A stretch of 34,636 nucleotides of DNA, from positions 1-34,636 of the forward strand of contig NZ_JANXWD010000146.1 in assembly GCF_025351295.1 (NCBI RefSeq). Reading direction: 5' to 3'. This DNA is from Phenylobacterium sp. (lineage in GTDB: Bacteria > Pseudomonadota > Alphaproteobacteria > Caulobacterales > Caulobacteraceae). The notes below the pieces were generated by a model that saw nothing but the letters and a program-made list of their open reading frames with translations, was not told where the DNA came from and searched no databases. The position numbers and the translations under genes are program-made. Of this stretch, positions 1 to 8,279 are shown one piece after another (position 1 is the stretch's first letter; each line of letters opens with the position of its first letter).

Positions 1-140
1 CCTTATCGGGTCGCCCCAGACATTTTCTCCGAGGAAGGGCGCGACCCTTATCGGGTCGCCCCAGACATTTTCTCCGAGGAAGGGCGCGACCCTTTCGGGT
101 CGCCCAGACATTTGCTCGAAACCGCGCAACCCTTATCGGG
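1..140. repeat. 45-bp tandem stem-loop repeat, cut by the window edge
   Basis: Two near-identical 45-bp units begin at 1 and 46. A third, decayed copy begins at 91 and a stub (CCTTATCGGG) lies at 131-140. Each unit junction forms a hairpin: GCGACCC (41-47), loop TTATC, GGGTCGC (53-59); then again at 86-92 and 97-103 with loop TTTC. The third copy has lost one loop base and one C, but its 7-bp stem is intact, which suggests selection for structure or recent spread. The array may continue left of the window. On the minus strand one frame stays open through the units because 45 is a multiple of three. I favour a non-coding repeat over a gene. Confidence 0.85.
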
Positions 141-169
141 CCCGACCAGGACTGCTACTGGAACCGGCC

Positions 170-1000
170 ATGAGCCGTCCTCTCGCCGTCTTCGCCTACG
201 ATTTCGACGGCACCCTGGCCCCCGGCAACATGCAGGAGCACGCCTTCATCCCCGACGAACTGGGCATGAAGCACGCCGACTTCTGGGCGGAGGTGAAGGC
301 GCTTGCCGAGCAACAGCGGGGCGACGGCATCCTGGCCTACATGCACCTGATGCTGGAGAAGGCCCGCGAACGGGGCTTGGAGCTCAGCCTCGACAGCTGG
401 CGCCGTCGGGGCGCGAGCCTGCGGCTGTTCCCGGGCGTCGAGGCCTGGTTCGGCCGCCAGAACGCCCGCGCCGAGACCCTGGGCCTGGACCTGCGCCACT
501 TCATCATCTCGTCCGGCAACCGCGAACTGATCGAGGGCTCGCCCATCGCCCCCGAGTTCGAGCGTATCTACGCCTCGGCCTTCATGTTCGATGCCCGGCA
601 CGACGCGGTCGGCGCGGCGCTCGCCATCAACTACACCGGCAAGACCCAGTACCTGTTCCGCATCAACAAATGGACGCTGGACGAGTGGGACAGCGACAGC
701 ATCAACGCCGTCCAGGCCGACCGCGACAGGCCCGTGCCGTTCGAGCGGATCGCGTTCTTCGGAGACGGGCTCACCGATATCCCGGTCATGCGGGTGATGA
801 CCGACCACGGCGGCCATCCGGTCGCGGTCTACGATTCCGACAAGCCGATCACCGAGGCGGCGGCGGCAAAGCTGCTGGCCGACGGCCGCGCCCGGCTGGC
901 CGCCGGCGGCGACTACCGCGAGGGCTCGCCCCTGGACGACCTGGCCGCCGAGATCCTGGCCGCCATGGCGCGCGGCGTCCGGGCCGAGCTGTTCGAATAG
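170..1000 (+). CDS. HAD-superfamily phosphatase/hydrolase
   Basis: This 276-aa protein is a haloacid-dehalogenase-type hydrolase, probably a cytosolic phosphomonoesterase. Motif I is DFDGT at residues 11-15, with the nucleophile Asp and the general acid Asp two residues apart. Motif II (IISSGN) is near residue 112, and the acidic motif IV GDGLTD is at 198-203, which binds Mg2+. A long helical insert between motifs I and II (about residues 18-100) is a C1-type cap that would set substrate choice; I cannot name the substrate. The ATG at 170 lies five codons before motif I, and no strong Shine-Dalgarno sequence is seen. The gene ends 1 bp from the stop of the convergent hydrate-repair gene, so the two share a 3' end with no room for a terminator. 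Confidence 0.85.
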   Translation: MSRPLAVFAYDFDGTLAPGNMQEHAFIPDELGMKHADFWAEVKALAEQQRGDGILAYMHLMLEKARERGLELSLDSWRRRGASLRLFPGVEAWFGRQNARAETLGLDLRHFIISSGNRELIEGSPIAPEFERIYASAFMFDARHDAVGAALAINYTGKTQYLFRINKWTLDEWDSDSINAVQADRDRPVPFERIAFFGDGLTDIPVMRVMTDHGGHPVAVYDSDKPITEAAAAKLLADGRARLAAGGDYREGSPLDDLAAEILAAMARGVRAELFE

Positions 1001-1001
1001 C

Positions 1002-2501
1002 TCAGCGCTCGTCGTAGAGGCGGCGCAGGACGGCGGGGGCCAGTCCTGGCAAGTCCTCCGAGATCAGCCCCGGTCCGTGCAGCTCGGCGGCCTCGGCGTG
1101 GATCCAGGCGCCGGCGCAGGCGGCCTCGAAGCTGTCCATGCCCTGGCTGATCAAGCCGCCGATGAAACCTGCCAGCACGTCGCCCGAGCCGGCGGTGGCC
1201 AGCCAGGGCGAGCCGTTGACGTTGACCGCCGCGCGGCCGTCCGGGGCGGCGATCACCGTGTCGGGCCCCTTCAGCAGCACCACCGCCCCGGCCTGCTCGG
1301 CGGCGCGGCGGGCCGCGGCGATCCGCTCGGGCGCGGCCTTCAGGACGCCCGGAAACAGCCGCTCGAACTCGCCGGGATGCGGCGTCAGCACGTCGTCGCG
1401 GTCCAGGACCGAGAACAACTCCTCCGGGTCGTTGCGGAAGACGGTGATGGCGTCGGCGTCGATCACCAGCGCCGCGCCCGTGCGGGCCAGGGCCAGGACG
1501 TTGAGCAGGGTGGTCTCGTTGACCCCCGCCGCCGGGCCGATCACCGCGGCGTCGGCCTGGTCGCCGGCCTGCTCCAGCTCGGCGTCGGTGTTGAAGGGCT
1601 TCAGCATCACCGCCTCCAGGTGGGCGGCGTTGGCGGCGAGCGCGTCCTGCGGCGAACAGATCGTCACCAGCCCCGCGCCGATCCGCAGCCCCGCGCGGGC
1701 CGAAAGCCGCGCCGCCCCGGTGCTCCAGCTCTCACCGCTGACCACGATCAGCCGGCCGCGCGAGTGCTTGTGCGACCGCGCGTCCGGCCACGGGAAGCGC
1801 GGCAGCCACAGCTCCGGCCCGTTCTCCACGGTCTTCGACGGCGTCTCGCCCAGGCCGATGTCGGCCACCACCACCTCGCCGCAGAGGCCACGGCCCGGCT
1901 CCAGCACATGGGCAGGCTTGCGCGCCTGGAAGGTCACGGTGAGCCCCGCGCAGACGGCGGGGCCCAGCGGCTTGCCGGTGTCACCCGGCAGGCCGCTCGG
2001 CACATCCACCGCCACCACGGTCTGAGGCCGCTTGGCCAGCTGGGTCGCCGCCGCGCCCGCCACCCCGTCGAGGGGACGCGACAGGCCCGCTCCGAACAGG
2101 GCGTCGATCACCAGGGCCTCGTCCAGCGCGCCGTTGAGCGGCCTGGTCGGTCCGTCCCACTCGGCGGCGGCGGCATTGGCGTCATCCGTGGCAGGTTCGC
2201 CCAGGGCGCGCACTTCGACCGGCCAGCCCTTGGCCTTCAGCAGCCGGGCGATCACATAGCCGTCGCCGCCATTGTTGCCCGGCCCGCACAGCACCAGCAC
2301 CGGCTGCGCCCGGAACCGCTGGACCACCGCATCGGCCACCGCCTGCCCGGCCCGCGCCATCAGCATGATCCCAGGCGTCCCGGCCGCGATCGCAGCGCGG
2401 TCGGCGGCGGTCATCTCGGCGACGGTGAGTATCGGGCGTGGGGGCAAGCGGAACTCCTGGAACAAGGCGGCCTGTCTTTCACCGCCCGGCGGCGCGTTCA
2501 A
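1002..2501 (-). CDS. nnr: Bifunctional NAD(P)H-hydrate epimerase / ADP-dependent dehydratase
   Basis: This enzyme repairs damaged NADH and NADPH hydrates. The N-terminal YjeF_N domain epimerises the R and S forms and the C-terminal ribokinase-like domain dehydrates the S form using ADP. The epimerase phosphate-binding motif NNGGDG is at residues 76-81. The C-terminal domain has TPHPGEFERLFP and the catalytic TAGSGD (Asp441), ahead of a glycine-rich helix. The length (499 aa) is normal for the fused enzyme. The start at 2501 is TTG with poor ribosome-site spacing. An in-frame TTG at 2447 has AGGAG six bases upstream and gives 481 residues that begin just before the family's usual LTVAEM start, so it may be the true start. 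It is the last gene of a tight operon behind the phosphatase (20-bp gap). Confidence 0.93.
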   Translation of the reverse strand: MNAPPGGERQAALFQEFRLPPRPILTVAEMTAADRAAIAAGTPGIMLMARAGQAVADAVVQRFRAQPVLVLCGPGNNGGDGYVIARLLKAKGWPVEVRALGEPATDDANAAAAEWDGPTRPLNGALDEALVIDALFGAGLSRPLDGVAGAAATQLAKRPQTVVAVDVPSGLPGDTGKPLGPAVCAGLTVTFQARKPAHVLEPGRGLCGEVVVADIGLGETPSKTVENGPELWLPRFPWPDARSHKHSRGRLIVVSGESWSTGAARLSARAGLRIGAGLVTICSPQDALAANAAHLEAVMLKPFNTDAELEQAGDQADAAVIGPAAGVNETTLLNVLALARTGAALVIDADAITVFRNDPEELFSVLDRDDVLTPHPGEFERLFPGVLKAAPERIAAARRAAEQAGAVVLLKGPDTVIAAPDGRAAVNVNGSPWLATAGSGDVLAGFIGGLISQGMDSFEAACAGAWIHAEAAELHGPGLISEDLPGLAPAVLRRLYDER

Positions 2502-2521
2502 GCCTTCAGGCGGCCCCGGCG

Positions 2522-3091
2522 CTAAAGCACGCCCGTCGCCGCCTCGGCGCCCGTCTCGATCAGGGTCAGGGTCTTGCCGTCGGTTTCCAGCACGGTGATC
2601 GAGCAGTGGTCGGGGCGGAAGGCCAGCACCTCTTCGACGCCCAGCAGCTTCGAGACCACGGCGTTGATCGCCACATAGTGCGAGAACACCGCGGTGTGGC
2701 CGCGCGAGACCAGCGAGGCGGCGATCTCGCCGCGCCAGACGTCATAGTCGAAGTCGCCCTGGATTGCCTTCCAGGTCCCCTGGAACGCCGCGCGCAGCCA
2801 GGGCCCCCGCTCGTCGGCGGTCAGCGCCTTCGGCGTCGGGATCTCGCCCACCGCGGCGTCGATCTCCGCCGTCACGCCCAGCGCCTCGGCGGTGGGCTGC
2901 GCCGTTTCGCGGCAGCGGCGCAGGGGCGAGCTGACCACCAGCCTGGGCCGTTCGTCTGCCGGGCGCGACAGCAGCCAGTCGCGCGCCGCGCGGGCCTGCA
3001 GGTCGCCGGCCTCGTCCAGCCCCGGGTCGTCGTCGTGGCCGCCCCAGGTGGCCGACGGCCGGCCGTGGCGGATCAGATAGAGACGGGCCAT
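2522..3091 (-). CDS. Histidine phosphatase family protein
   Basis: This 189-aa protein belongs to the phosphoglycerate-mutase-like histidine phosphatases. The RHG catalytic motif is at residues 8-10 (LIRHGRP), with His9 as the residue that is phosphorylated. The second conserved arginine block SSPLRRCRETA is near 54-64, an acidic residue follows in VGEIP, and the second histidine is in FSHYVAIN near 137. The protein is the minimal single-domain form with no signal peptide, so it is cytosolic. The substrate cannot be read from sequence; members act on sugar phosphates, nucleotides or protein phosphohistidine. Its ATG lies 3 bp after the stop of the thiolase-like gene, which indicates cotranscription and possibly translational coupling. 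Confidence 0.87.
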   Translation of the reverse strand: MARLYLIRHGRPSATWGGHDDDPGLDEAGDLQARAARDWLLSRPADERPRLVVSSPLRRCRETAQPTAEALGVTAEIDAAVGEIPTPKALTADERGPWLRAAFQGTWKAIQGDFDYDVWRGEIAASLVSRGHTAVFSHYVAINAVVSKLLGVEEVLAFRPDHCSITVLETDGKTLTLIETGAEAATGVL

Positions 3092-3094
3092 GGC

Positions 3095-4633
3095 TCAGTC
3101 CGGGGTGAAGAGGTTGAGGTCGCCAGCCTGGCTCACCACGCCCGGGCGCCCGACCTGCTCACCGACCTCCAGGCCGGCCAGGACCGCCGGATCGCTGGGC
3201 GTATTGGCCACGAACCGGCGGCCGTTCGCGTCACGCCCGACCACGATGCCCATGAACGGTCCCTCGCGCTTGTGGACGACGGTATAGGTCTCGATGCTCG
3301 CAGGGCCCTGCGGCTGTTCGATGACGTCGGGGTGCGGCAGCGCGTCGATCTGGCGCTGCAGCACGGCGGGGTCCTGGCGCTCGAACGGACCCTTCGGTGG
3401 CGTGGTCGAATAGATACCCGTGGACTGCTTGGTCAGATACCAGCCGTTGCCGGTGATCAGCCCATAGGCGCCGGGCCTGGCCCGCAGCCGTTCCAACATC
3501 ACCGCGATCGAGTGCATGACGTAGTTGTTCCCCGGCCCGCCGGCATAGGGCAGGCCGCCGGTGACCGTCAGGCCGCGCGGATCGTCCAGCGACAGCCCCA
3601 GTTCCTCCGCCCCGACCTCGACCGCCACCGGGAAGCAGGAATAGAGGTCGATGAAATCGATGGCGTCCAGGCCGATCCCCGCCATCTCCAGCGCCCGCTC
3701 GCCGGTCAGCCGCATGGCCGGGCTGGAGTGGAAATCCTGGCGGTCCAGCGGGAACCACAGGTCGGCGGCGTCGGCGCAGCCGTGCAGATAGACCCACTGG
3801 CTCTCCGGCACGCCGAGTTCGCGGGCCTTGCCGACACTGGCGATCAGCACGCCGGCCGACTGGTCCACCTCCATGATGGCGTTCAGCAGCTTCGGATAGG
3901 GAAAGCCGATCATCCGGTTCTTCGCGGACACCTCGACCAGCTCCTCGGCCGAGCGCCGGACGGGGAACCAGGCCTCCGGATTGGCCGCCGCCACCGCCGT
4001 GAAGCCCGAGAACAGCTTGCCCATCCGCGCCTGGTGGTCGGCCACCGAGCGCTTGTCGCGGGCCCTGAGCGCGTTCTCGAACAGCGGATAGATGTTGATC
4101 GGCCGGTCCAGCCCGTGGCGCCCCTCATAGGGTGAATTGCCGGGCCGGGCGTCGCCCACCCGCTTGGGCGGCTCCAGGGTCTCGTCTTCCACGGCCTTCC
4201 AGTCGTCGAACCCGAGCCCCTGGCCCAGCCGCTTCATCGCCGAGCCCAGGAACTCGCAGCCCGCCGCCAGGGCCAGGTCGGTCTCGCCGCCGGCGATCCG
4301 CTCGGCCAGCAGGTTGATCAGGTACTGGGGCGTGTTGCCGCCCATTTCGGAATAGGCGCTCCAGCGCGGCGCGGCGCCGATCATCTGCGACAGGGTGGCC
4401 GGCGGGTTGCTGGCGCGCGGGATCATCCCGCGCCGGCCACCGCCTGCGTCGACCGAGTACCCGGCCACGGCCAGGGTATCGATGCCGGCCAGCCCATGGG
4501 CGCCGATTCCCGCGCCATCCGCCGCCCGTTCCGCCGCAATCTTCAGCAGAGTGGTCGGAGATGGGGAAATCGAGGGATCGCCGCGGTAGGTGAATTGGCC
4601 CGCTCCGATGAGCACCGGGGTCCGTTCGTCCAT
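3095..4633 (-). CDS. Thiolase-like (TLP1/SCP-x type) acetyl-CoA acetyltransferase family protein
   Basis: This 512-aa protein has the thiolase fold of the SCP-x/thiolase-like branch. The first half carries the segment YSEMGGNTPQYL (about residues 95-106), where classical thiolases have their nucleophilic cysteine region; no cysteine is present there. The second half has IDLYSCFPVAVEV and GGLPYAGGPGNNYVMHSI, equivalent to the acid-base and oxyanion loops of thiolases. The last ~90 residues, including the TYTVVHKREGPF segment, resemble the extra C-terminal domain of thiolase-like protein type 1. A role in acyl-CoA or steroid side-chain metabolism is possible, but activity is uncertain without the cysteine. 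It is the first gene of a three-gene minus-strand operon and diverges from glnB across 238 bp. Confidence 0.85.
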   Translation of the reverse strand: MDERTPVLIGAGQFTYRGDPSISPSPTTLLKIAAERAADGAGIGAHGLAGIDTLAVAGYSVDAGGGRRGMIPRASNPPATLSQMIGAAPRWSAYSEMGGNTPQYLINLLAERIAGGETDLALAAGCEFLGSAMKRLGQGLGFDDWKAVEDETLEPPKRVGDARPGNSPYEGRHGLDRPINIYPLFENALRARDKRSVADHQARMGKLFSGFTAVAAANPEAWFPVRRSAEELVEVSAKNRMIGFPYPKLLNAIMEVDQSAGVLIASVGKARELGVPESQWVYLHGCADAADLWFPLDRQDFHSSPAMRLTGERALEMAGIGLDAIDFIDLYSCFPVAVEVGAEELGLSLDDPRGLTVTGGLPYAGGPGNNYVMHSIAVMLERLRARPGAYGLITGNGWYLTKQSTGIYSTTPPKGPFERQDPAVLQRQIDALPHPDVIEQPQGPASIETYTVVHKREGPFMGIVVGRDANGRRFVANTPSDPAVLAGLEVGEQVGRPGVVSQAGDLNLFTPD

Positions 4634-4673
4634 GCTGAGCCCGCCTCCCGCGACGTTTCGCCGGCCATCCTAG

Positions 4674-5210
<537 letters not shown>

Positions 5211-5244
5211 CCATCAGACTAACTTCAAGAAGGGGACTTCAGCC

Positions 5245-6654
5245 ATGGCCACCGCCCAAGAGATCCACGCCCTGATCAAGGAGAAGGACGTCAAATACGT
5301 GGACGTGCGCTTCACCGACATGCGCGGGAAGATGCAGCACGTGACCTTCGACATCGACCTGGTCGACGACGAGTTCCTCAACGACGGCACCATGTTCGAC
5401 GGCTCGTCGATCGCCGGCTGGAAAGCCATCAATGACAGCGACATGAAGCTGCGTCCCGACCTGGACTCGGCGATCATCGACCCGTTCTACCAGCAGACCA
5501 CGCTGGCGCTGTTCTGCGACGTGGTGAACCCGGACGCCGGCACCCCCTACGACCGGGACCCGCGCTCGATCGCCAAGGCGGCGCTCAACTTCGTGAAGTC
5601 GGCCGGCATCGGCGACACGGTGTTCTTCGGTCCCGAAGCCGAGTTCTTCATCTTCGACGACGTCAAGTGGTCGGTGCTGCCGCACAACACCGGCTATTCC
5701 TATGACGCCAGCGAACTGCCGATCAATTCCGGCAAGACCTATGACGAGGGCAACATGGGCCACCGCCCCGGTCCCAAGGGCGGCTACTTCCCGGTGAACC
5801 CGGTCGACAGCGCCCAGGACCTGCGCGGCGAGATGCTGGCGGTCATGGGCGAGCTGGGCATGAAGCCCGAGAAGCACCACCACGAGGTGGCCCCCGCCCA
5901 GCACGAACTGGGTCTGAAGTTCGACACCATGATCGTCATGGCCGACCGCCTGCAGCTCTATAAGTATGTCGTGCAGAACGTCGCCCACGCCTATGGCAAG
6001 ACGGCCACCTTCATGGCCAAGCCGATGTTCGCCGACAACGGCTCCGGCATGCACGTCCACCAGTCGATCTGGGGCGACGGCAAGCCGCTGTTCGCCGGCG
6101 ACAAGTACGCCGGGCTCAGCCAGATGTGCCTGTGGTACATCGGCGGCATCATCAAGCACGCCAAGGCGATCAACGCCTTCTCGAACTCGACCACCAACTC
6201 CTACAAGCGCCTGGTGCCGGGCTACGAAGCCCCGGTGAAGCTGGCCTATTCGGCCCGCAACCGCTCGGCCTCGATCCGCATCCCGCACGTGGACAGCCCC
6301 AAGGGCAAGCGCCTGGAAGCCCGCTTCCCGGACCCGATGGGCAACCCCTACCTGACCTTCACGGCCCTGCTGATGGCCGGCCTGGACGGCATCATCAACC
6401 AGATCGACCCGGGCGCCCCGGCCGACAAGAACCTCTACGACCTGCCGCCCCGCGAGCAGAAGAAGATCCCGGAAGTCTGCGGATCGCTGAAGGAAGCCCT
6501 GGAAAACCTCGACAAGGACCGCGGCTTCCTGAAGGCCGGCGGCGTCATGAACGACGAGTTCATCGACGCCTATATCGAGCTGAAGATGGAAGAGGTCATG
6601 CGCGTCGCCATGCACCCGCACCCGGTCGAATTCGAGATGTATTACAAGTGCTGA
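5245..6654 (+). CDS. glnA: Glutamine synthetase, type I
   Basis: The enzyme condenses glutamate and ammonia with ATP and is the main entry point for nitrogen. This 469-aa protein is the dodecameric, adenylylatable GSI-beta type. Visible features are the beta-grasp N-terminus with the DGSSI loop (about residues 52-56), the metal and substrate segments [11 protein letters not shown] and [10 protein letters not shown], the [16 protein letters not shown] block, and the adenylylation site NLYDLPP with Tyr398. The start at 5245 has a strong ribosome site (AAGAAGGGGA) about 9 bases upstream. The gene lies 34 bp after glnB, is cotranscribed with it, and ends in an intrinsic terminator. Tyr398 implies control by an adenylyltransferase (GlnE) encoded elsewhere, with PII from the neighbouring gene relaying nitrogen status. 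Confidence 0.98.
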   Translation: MATAQEIHALIKEKDVKYVDVRFTDMRGKMQHVTFDIDLVDDEFLNDGTMFDGSSIAGWKAINDSDMKLRPDLDSAIIDPFYQQTTLALFCDVVNPDAGTPYDRDPRSIAKAALNFVKSAGIGDTVFFGPEAEFFIFDDVKWSVLPHNTGYSYDASELPINSGKTYDEGNMGHRPGPKGGYFPVNPVDSAQDLRGEMLAVMGELGMKPEKHHHEVAPAQHELGLKFDTMIVMADRLQLYKYVVQNVAHAYGKTATFMAKPMFADNGSGMHVHQSIWGDGKPLFAGDKYAGLSQMCLWYIGGIIKHAKAINAFSNSTTNSYKRLVPGYEAPVKLAYSARNRSASIRIPHVDSPKGKRLEARFPDPMGNPYLTFTALLMAGLDGIINQIDPGAPADKNLYDLPPREQKKIPEVCGSLKEALENLDKDRGFLKAGGVMNDEFIDAYIELKMEEVMRVAMHPHPVEFEMYYKC

Positions 6655-6677
6655 TCGGCGTAAGCTGATGTGAGAGG

Positions 6678-6705
6678 GGGCCGCGGAGCGATCCGCGGCC
6701 CTTTT
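6678..6705 (+). terminator. Rho-independent terminator after glnA
   Basis: A perfect 10-bp GC stem (6678-6687 with 6692-6701) closes on the four-base loop GCGA and is followed by TTTT, then CGTTT. It starts 24 bases after the glnA stop codon, as expected for the end of the glnBA transcript. This is the clearest intrinsic terminator in the window. Confidence 0.93.
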
Positions 6706-6759
6706 CGTTTCCGCCGCCAGCGCGGCCCCATCGTCACCTCCCCCGCGAAGCGGCGGGTG

Positions 6760-6831
6760 ATTCCGGTGACAGTGCACTTAGCCGATCGGACCGTGTCTCG
6801 ACGGGGCAATTGAATGCCCTGTCACCGTAAT
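6760..6831. repeat. Inverted repeat resembling a REP/RAYT-associated remnant
   Basis: Two 17-bp arms face each other across 38 bp: 6760-6776 (ATTCCGGTGACAGTGCA) and 6815-6831 (reverse complement ATTACGGTGACAGGGCA), matching at 15 of 17 positions. From memory, the core GGTGACAGTGCACTTA resembles sequences that flank IS200-like/REP-associated tyrosine transposase genes in many proteobacteria. No transposase is present here, so this would be a solo or decayed element between glnA and parDE. Confidence 0.6.
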
Positions 6832-6846
6832 GGCGGCGCTCCGAAC

Positions 6847-6866
6847 TTGATAATAGTTGATAAGAG
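6847..6866 (+). promoter_or_regulatory. 10-bp direct repeat, probable parDE operator
   Basis: TTGATAATAG (6847-6856) is followed directly by TTGATAAGAG (6857-6866). The two are in exact helical phase, within a rare AT-rich patch, and end 30 bp before the parD start. ParD-type antitoxins have ribbon-helix-helix DNA-binding domains and repress their own operon by binding such repeats, so this is the likely operator. The patch may also include the -10 region. Confidence 0.55.
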
Positions 6867-6896
6867 AACTACGCTCCGATCCGACGGAGGATGGCC

Positions 6897-7154
6897 ATGA
6901 TCAGCGCCGACCTGGGCTCACAGCTCGAGAATTTCGTCAGCCGCCTCGTGGAGACCGGCCGATACAACTCCAAGAGCGAAGTTCTTCGCGAGGGCGTGCG
7001 CCTGGTTCAGGAGCGGGAAGCCCGGCTTGCGGCCCTCGACCGTTCGATTGAACGCGGCTTGGCCGACGCTGACGCGGGTCGGACCCAGCCGGCCGACGAG
7101 GTCTTCGATCGCCTGGAAGCGAAGTATCGCGCCATGGCGCAGCCAAACGAATGA
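6897..7154 (+). CDS. parD: ParD-family ribbon-helix-helix antitoxin
   Basis: This 85-aa protein is the antitoxin of a type II ParDE pair. The N-terminal half (residues 1-45, with SADLGSQLENFVSRLVETGRYNSKSEVLREGVRL) is the ribbon-helix-helix DNA-binding domain typical of ParD/CC2985-type proteins. The charged C-terminal part (45-85) would wrap the toxin. Two ATGs are possible: 6891 directly abuts the GGAGG at 6886-6890, whereas 6897 sits six bases from it, so 6897 is preferred. Its stop overlaps the toxin start by four bases (ATGA), giving translational coupling. Autorepression through the direct repeat just upstream is likely. Confidence 0.92.
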   Translation: MISADLGSQLENFVSRLVETGRYNSKSEVLREGVRLVQEREARLAALDRSIERGLADADAGRTQPADEVFDRLEAKYRAMAQPNE

Positions 7155-7447
7155 TCGTCGAGCTCACGGCGGAGGCCGAGAGCGACCTGGAAGCGATCGG
7201 CGACACGATTGCGGCCGACAACCCTCGGCGGGCGCTGAGCTTCGTCCTCGAACTGCGGGAAACGTGCTTCGACCTCGGCGATCTGCCGGAGCGCTGTCCG
7301 CTGGTCCCACGCTTCGAGTCCAAGGGGGTCAGGCGCCGGGTCCAAGGCCGCTACCTCATCTTCTACAGCGTCGGGACGAAAAAGGTGGTGGTGATCCATG
7401 TCCTGCCCGGGGCGATGGACTATGAGCCGATCCTGTTTCCCGACTGA
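7151..7447 (+). CDS. parE: ParE/RelE-superfamily toxin
   Basis: This 98-aa protein is the toxin of the ParDE pair, not topoisomerase IV subunit B, which shares the symbol. It begins VELTAEAESDLEAIGDTIAADNPRRALSFV, the two-helix start of the RelE/ParE fold. It continues with VRRRVQGRYLIFYSV and VVVIHVLPGAMDY, the C-terminal beta strands. ParE toxins poison DNA gyrase and RelE toxins cleave mRNA at the ribosome. The partner type (ParD) points to gyrase, but sequence alone does not settle it. The ATG overlaps the antitoxin stop. The pair lies next to a transposon-like remnant, consistent with mobile or recently acquired DNA. Confidence 0.9.
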   Translation: MIVELTAEAESDLEAIGDTIAADNPRRALSFVLELRETCFDLGDLPERCPLVPRFESKGVRRRVQGRYLIFYSVGTKKVVVIHVLPGAMDYEPILFPD

Positions 7448-7541
7448 GTCCGAGGGTTGCGGAGGGCCGGCCCACACGTTTTCCCACTGCCCCTCACCCG
7501 CTACGTCCACTTCTGTCGCACCCCCGTGTTCCCCTCCCCGC

Positions 7542-8171
7542 ATGATCGACGCGGACGCCCTTCACGAGGCCGAACAGCAGGCGCTGGGCCAGTTGGCGCA
7601 GATGGACCTGGCGCTGGCCGCGCGGCTGCACGCCCTGGCCATGGCCTCGGACGACCCGAAAGAGATCGCCGACCACACCCGCAGCTATCAGCGCGCCGGC
7701 CGCTGCGTGCGCCAGACGATCATGCTCGCAGCCCGCCTGCGCCACGATCGCGAGCGTCATCGGCTGGCCACCACGCCGTCCGCCCGGTTCGCGGTGTTCG
7801 ACGACGATCCCGACCTGTCGCGGATCGACCGGTCGCGGATCGACCCTGGGGAGATGCGCGTCGACGGCAGGGTCATGGACCTGCAGGAGGCCGCCTCGCG
7901 CATCGTGGCCCAGGCCTCGCCGCCAGACACCCCACGCGCCGAACGCCTGGACGCGCTGGACCGCATCGACGCCTGGATCGACCGAGAGATCGACGACCAC
8001 GAGGACTTTGGCGTCCAGGACCTGGACGAGCACGTCCTCAGCCTCTGCCGCGCCTTCAATCTTCCCGAAGCGCTCGGCCGCCGCTACCGCGACCTGCCCC
8101 GCGCACCCCGCGAGGAGGACGACCCCGACCCTGGCTACACCTTCGAAGACCGGCGCAGCGATACGGGGTGA
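7542..8171 (+). CDS. Hypothetical protein, charged and mostly helical
   Basis: I do not recognise this 209-aa protein. The N-terminal ~75 residues look helical (HEAEQQALGQLAQMDLALAARLHALAMAS, then a stretch ending RCVRQTIMLAARLRHDRERHR). The middle has two closely similar pentads (SRIDR, SRIDP) near residue 90, and the C-terminal half is rich in Asp, Glu and Arg and ends in DPDPGYTFEDRRSDTG. No signal peptide or membrane segment is visible, so it is probably cytosolic. The start is uncertain: the ATG at 7542 lacks a ribosome site, but the upstream in-frame extension overlaps parE and looks non-coding. Codon composition matches its neighbours. It stands alone between parDE and the peptidase gene. 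Confidence 0.7.
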   Translation: MIDADALHEAEQQALGQLAQMDLALAARLHALAMASDDPKEIADHTRSYQRAGRCVRQTIMLAARLRHDRERHRLATTPSARFAVFDDDPDLSRIDRSRIDPGEMRVDGRVMDLQEAASRIVAQASPPDTPRAERLDALDRIDAWIDREIDDHEDFGVQDLDEHVLSLCRAFNLPEALGRRYRDLPRAPREEDDPDPGYTFEDRRSDTG

Positions 8172-8279
8172 GACCCTGGAGCCGCCGCCGCCGCCATCGC
8201 GATGCGACCAGCGGGAGTTGAGGCGCGGGGCAAACCGGTCTTAGAAGCGTAACAAAACCGCGCCCCAGGAAACGCCGCC

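Noticed and set aside
1..140. CRISPR array
   Set aside because: The 45-bp units are directly adjacent with no unique spacers.
6897..7447. New phage-defence system built on the parDE pair
   Set aside because: Both proteins match ordinary ParD and ParE/RelE; no third partner is linked.
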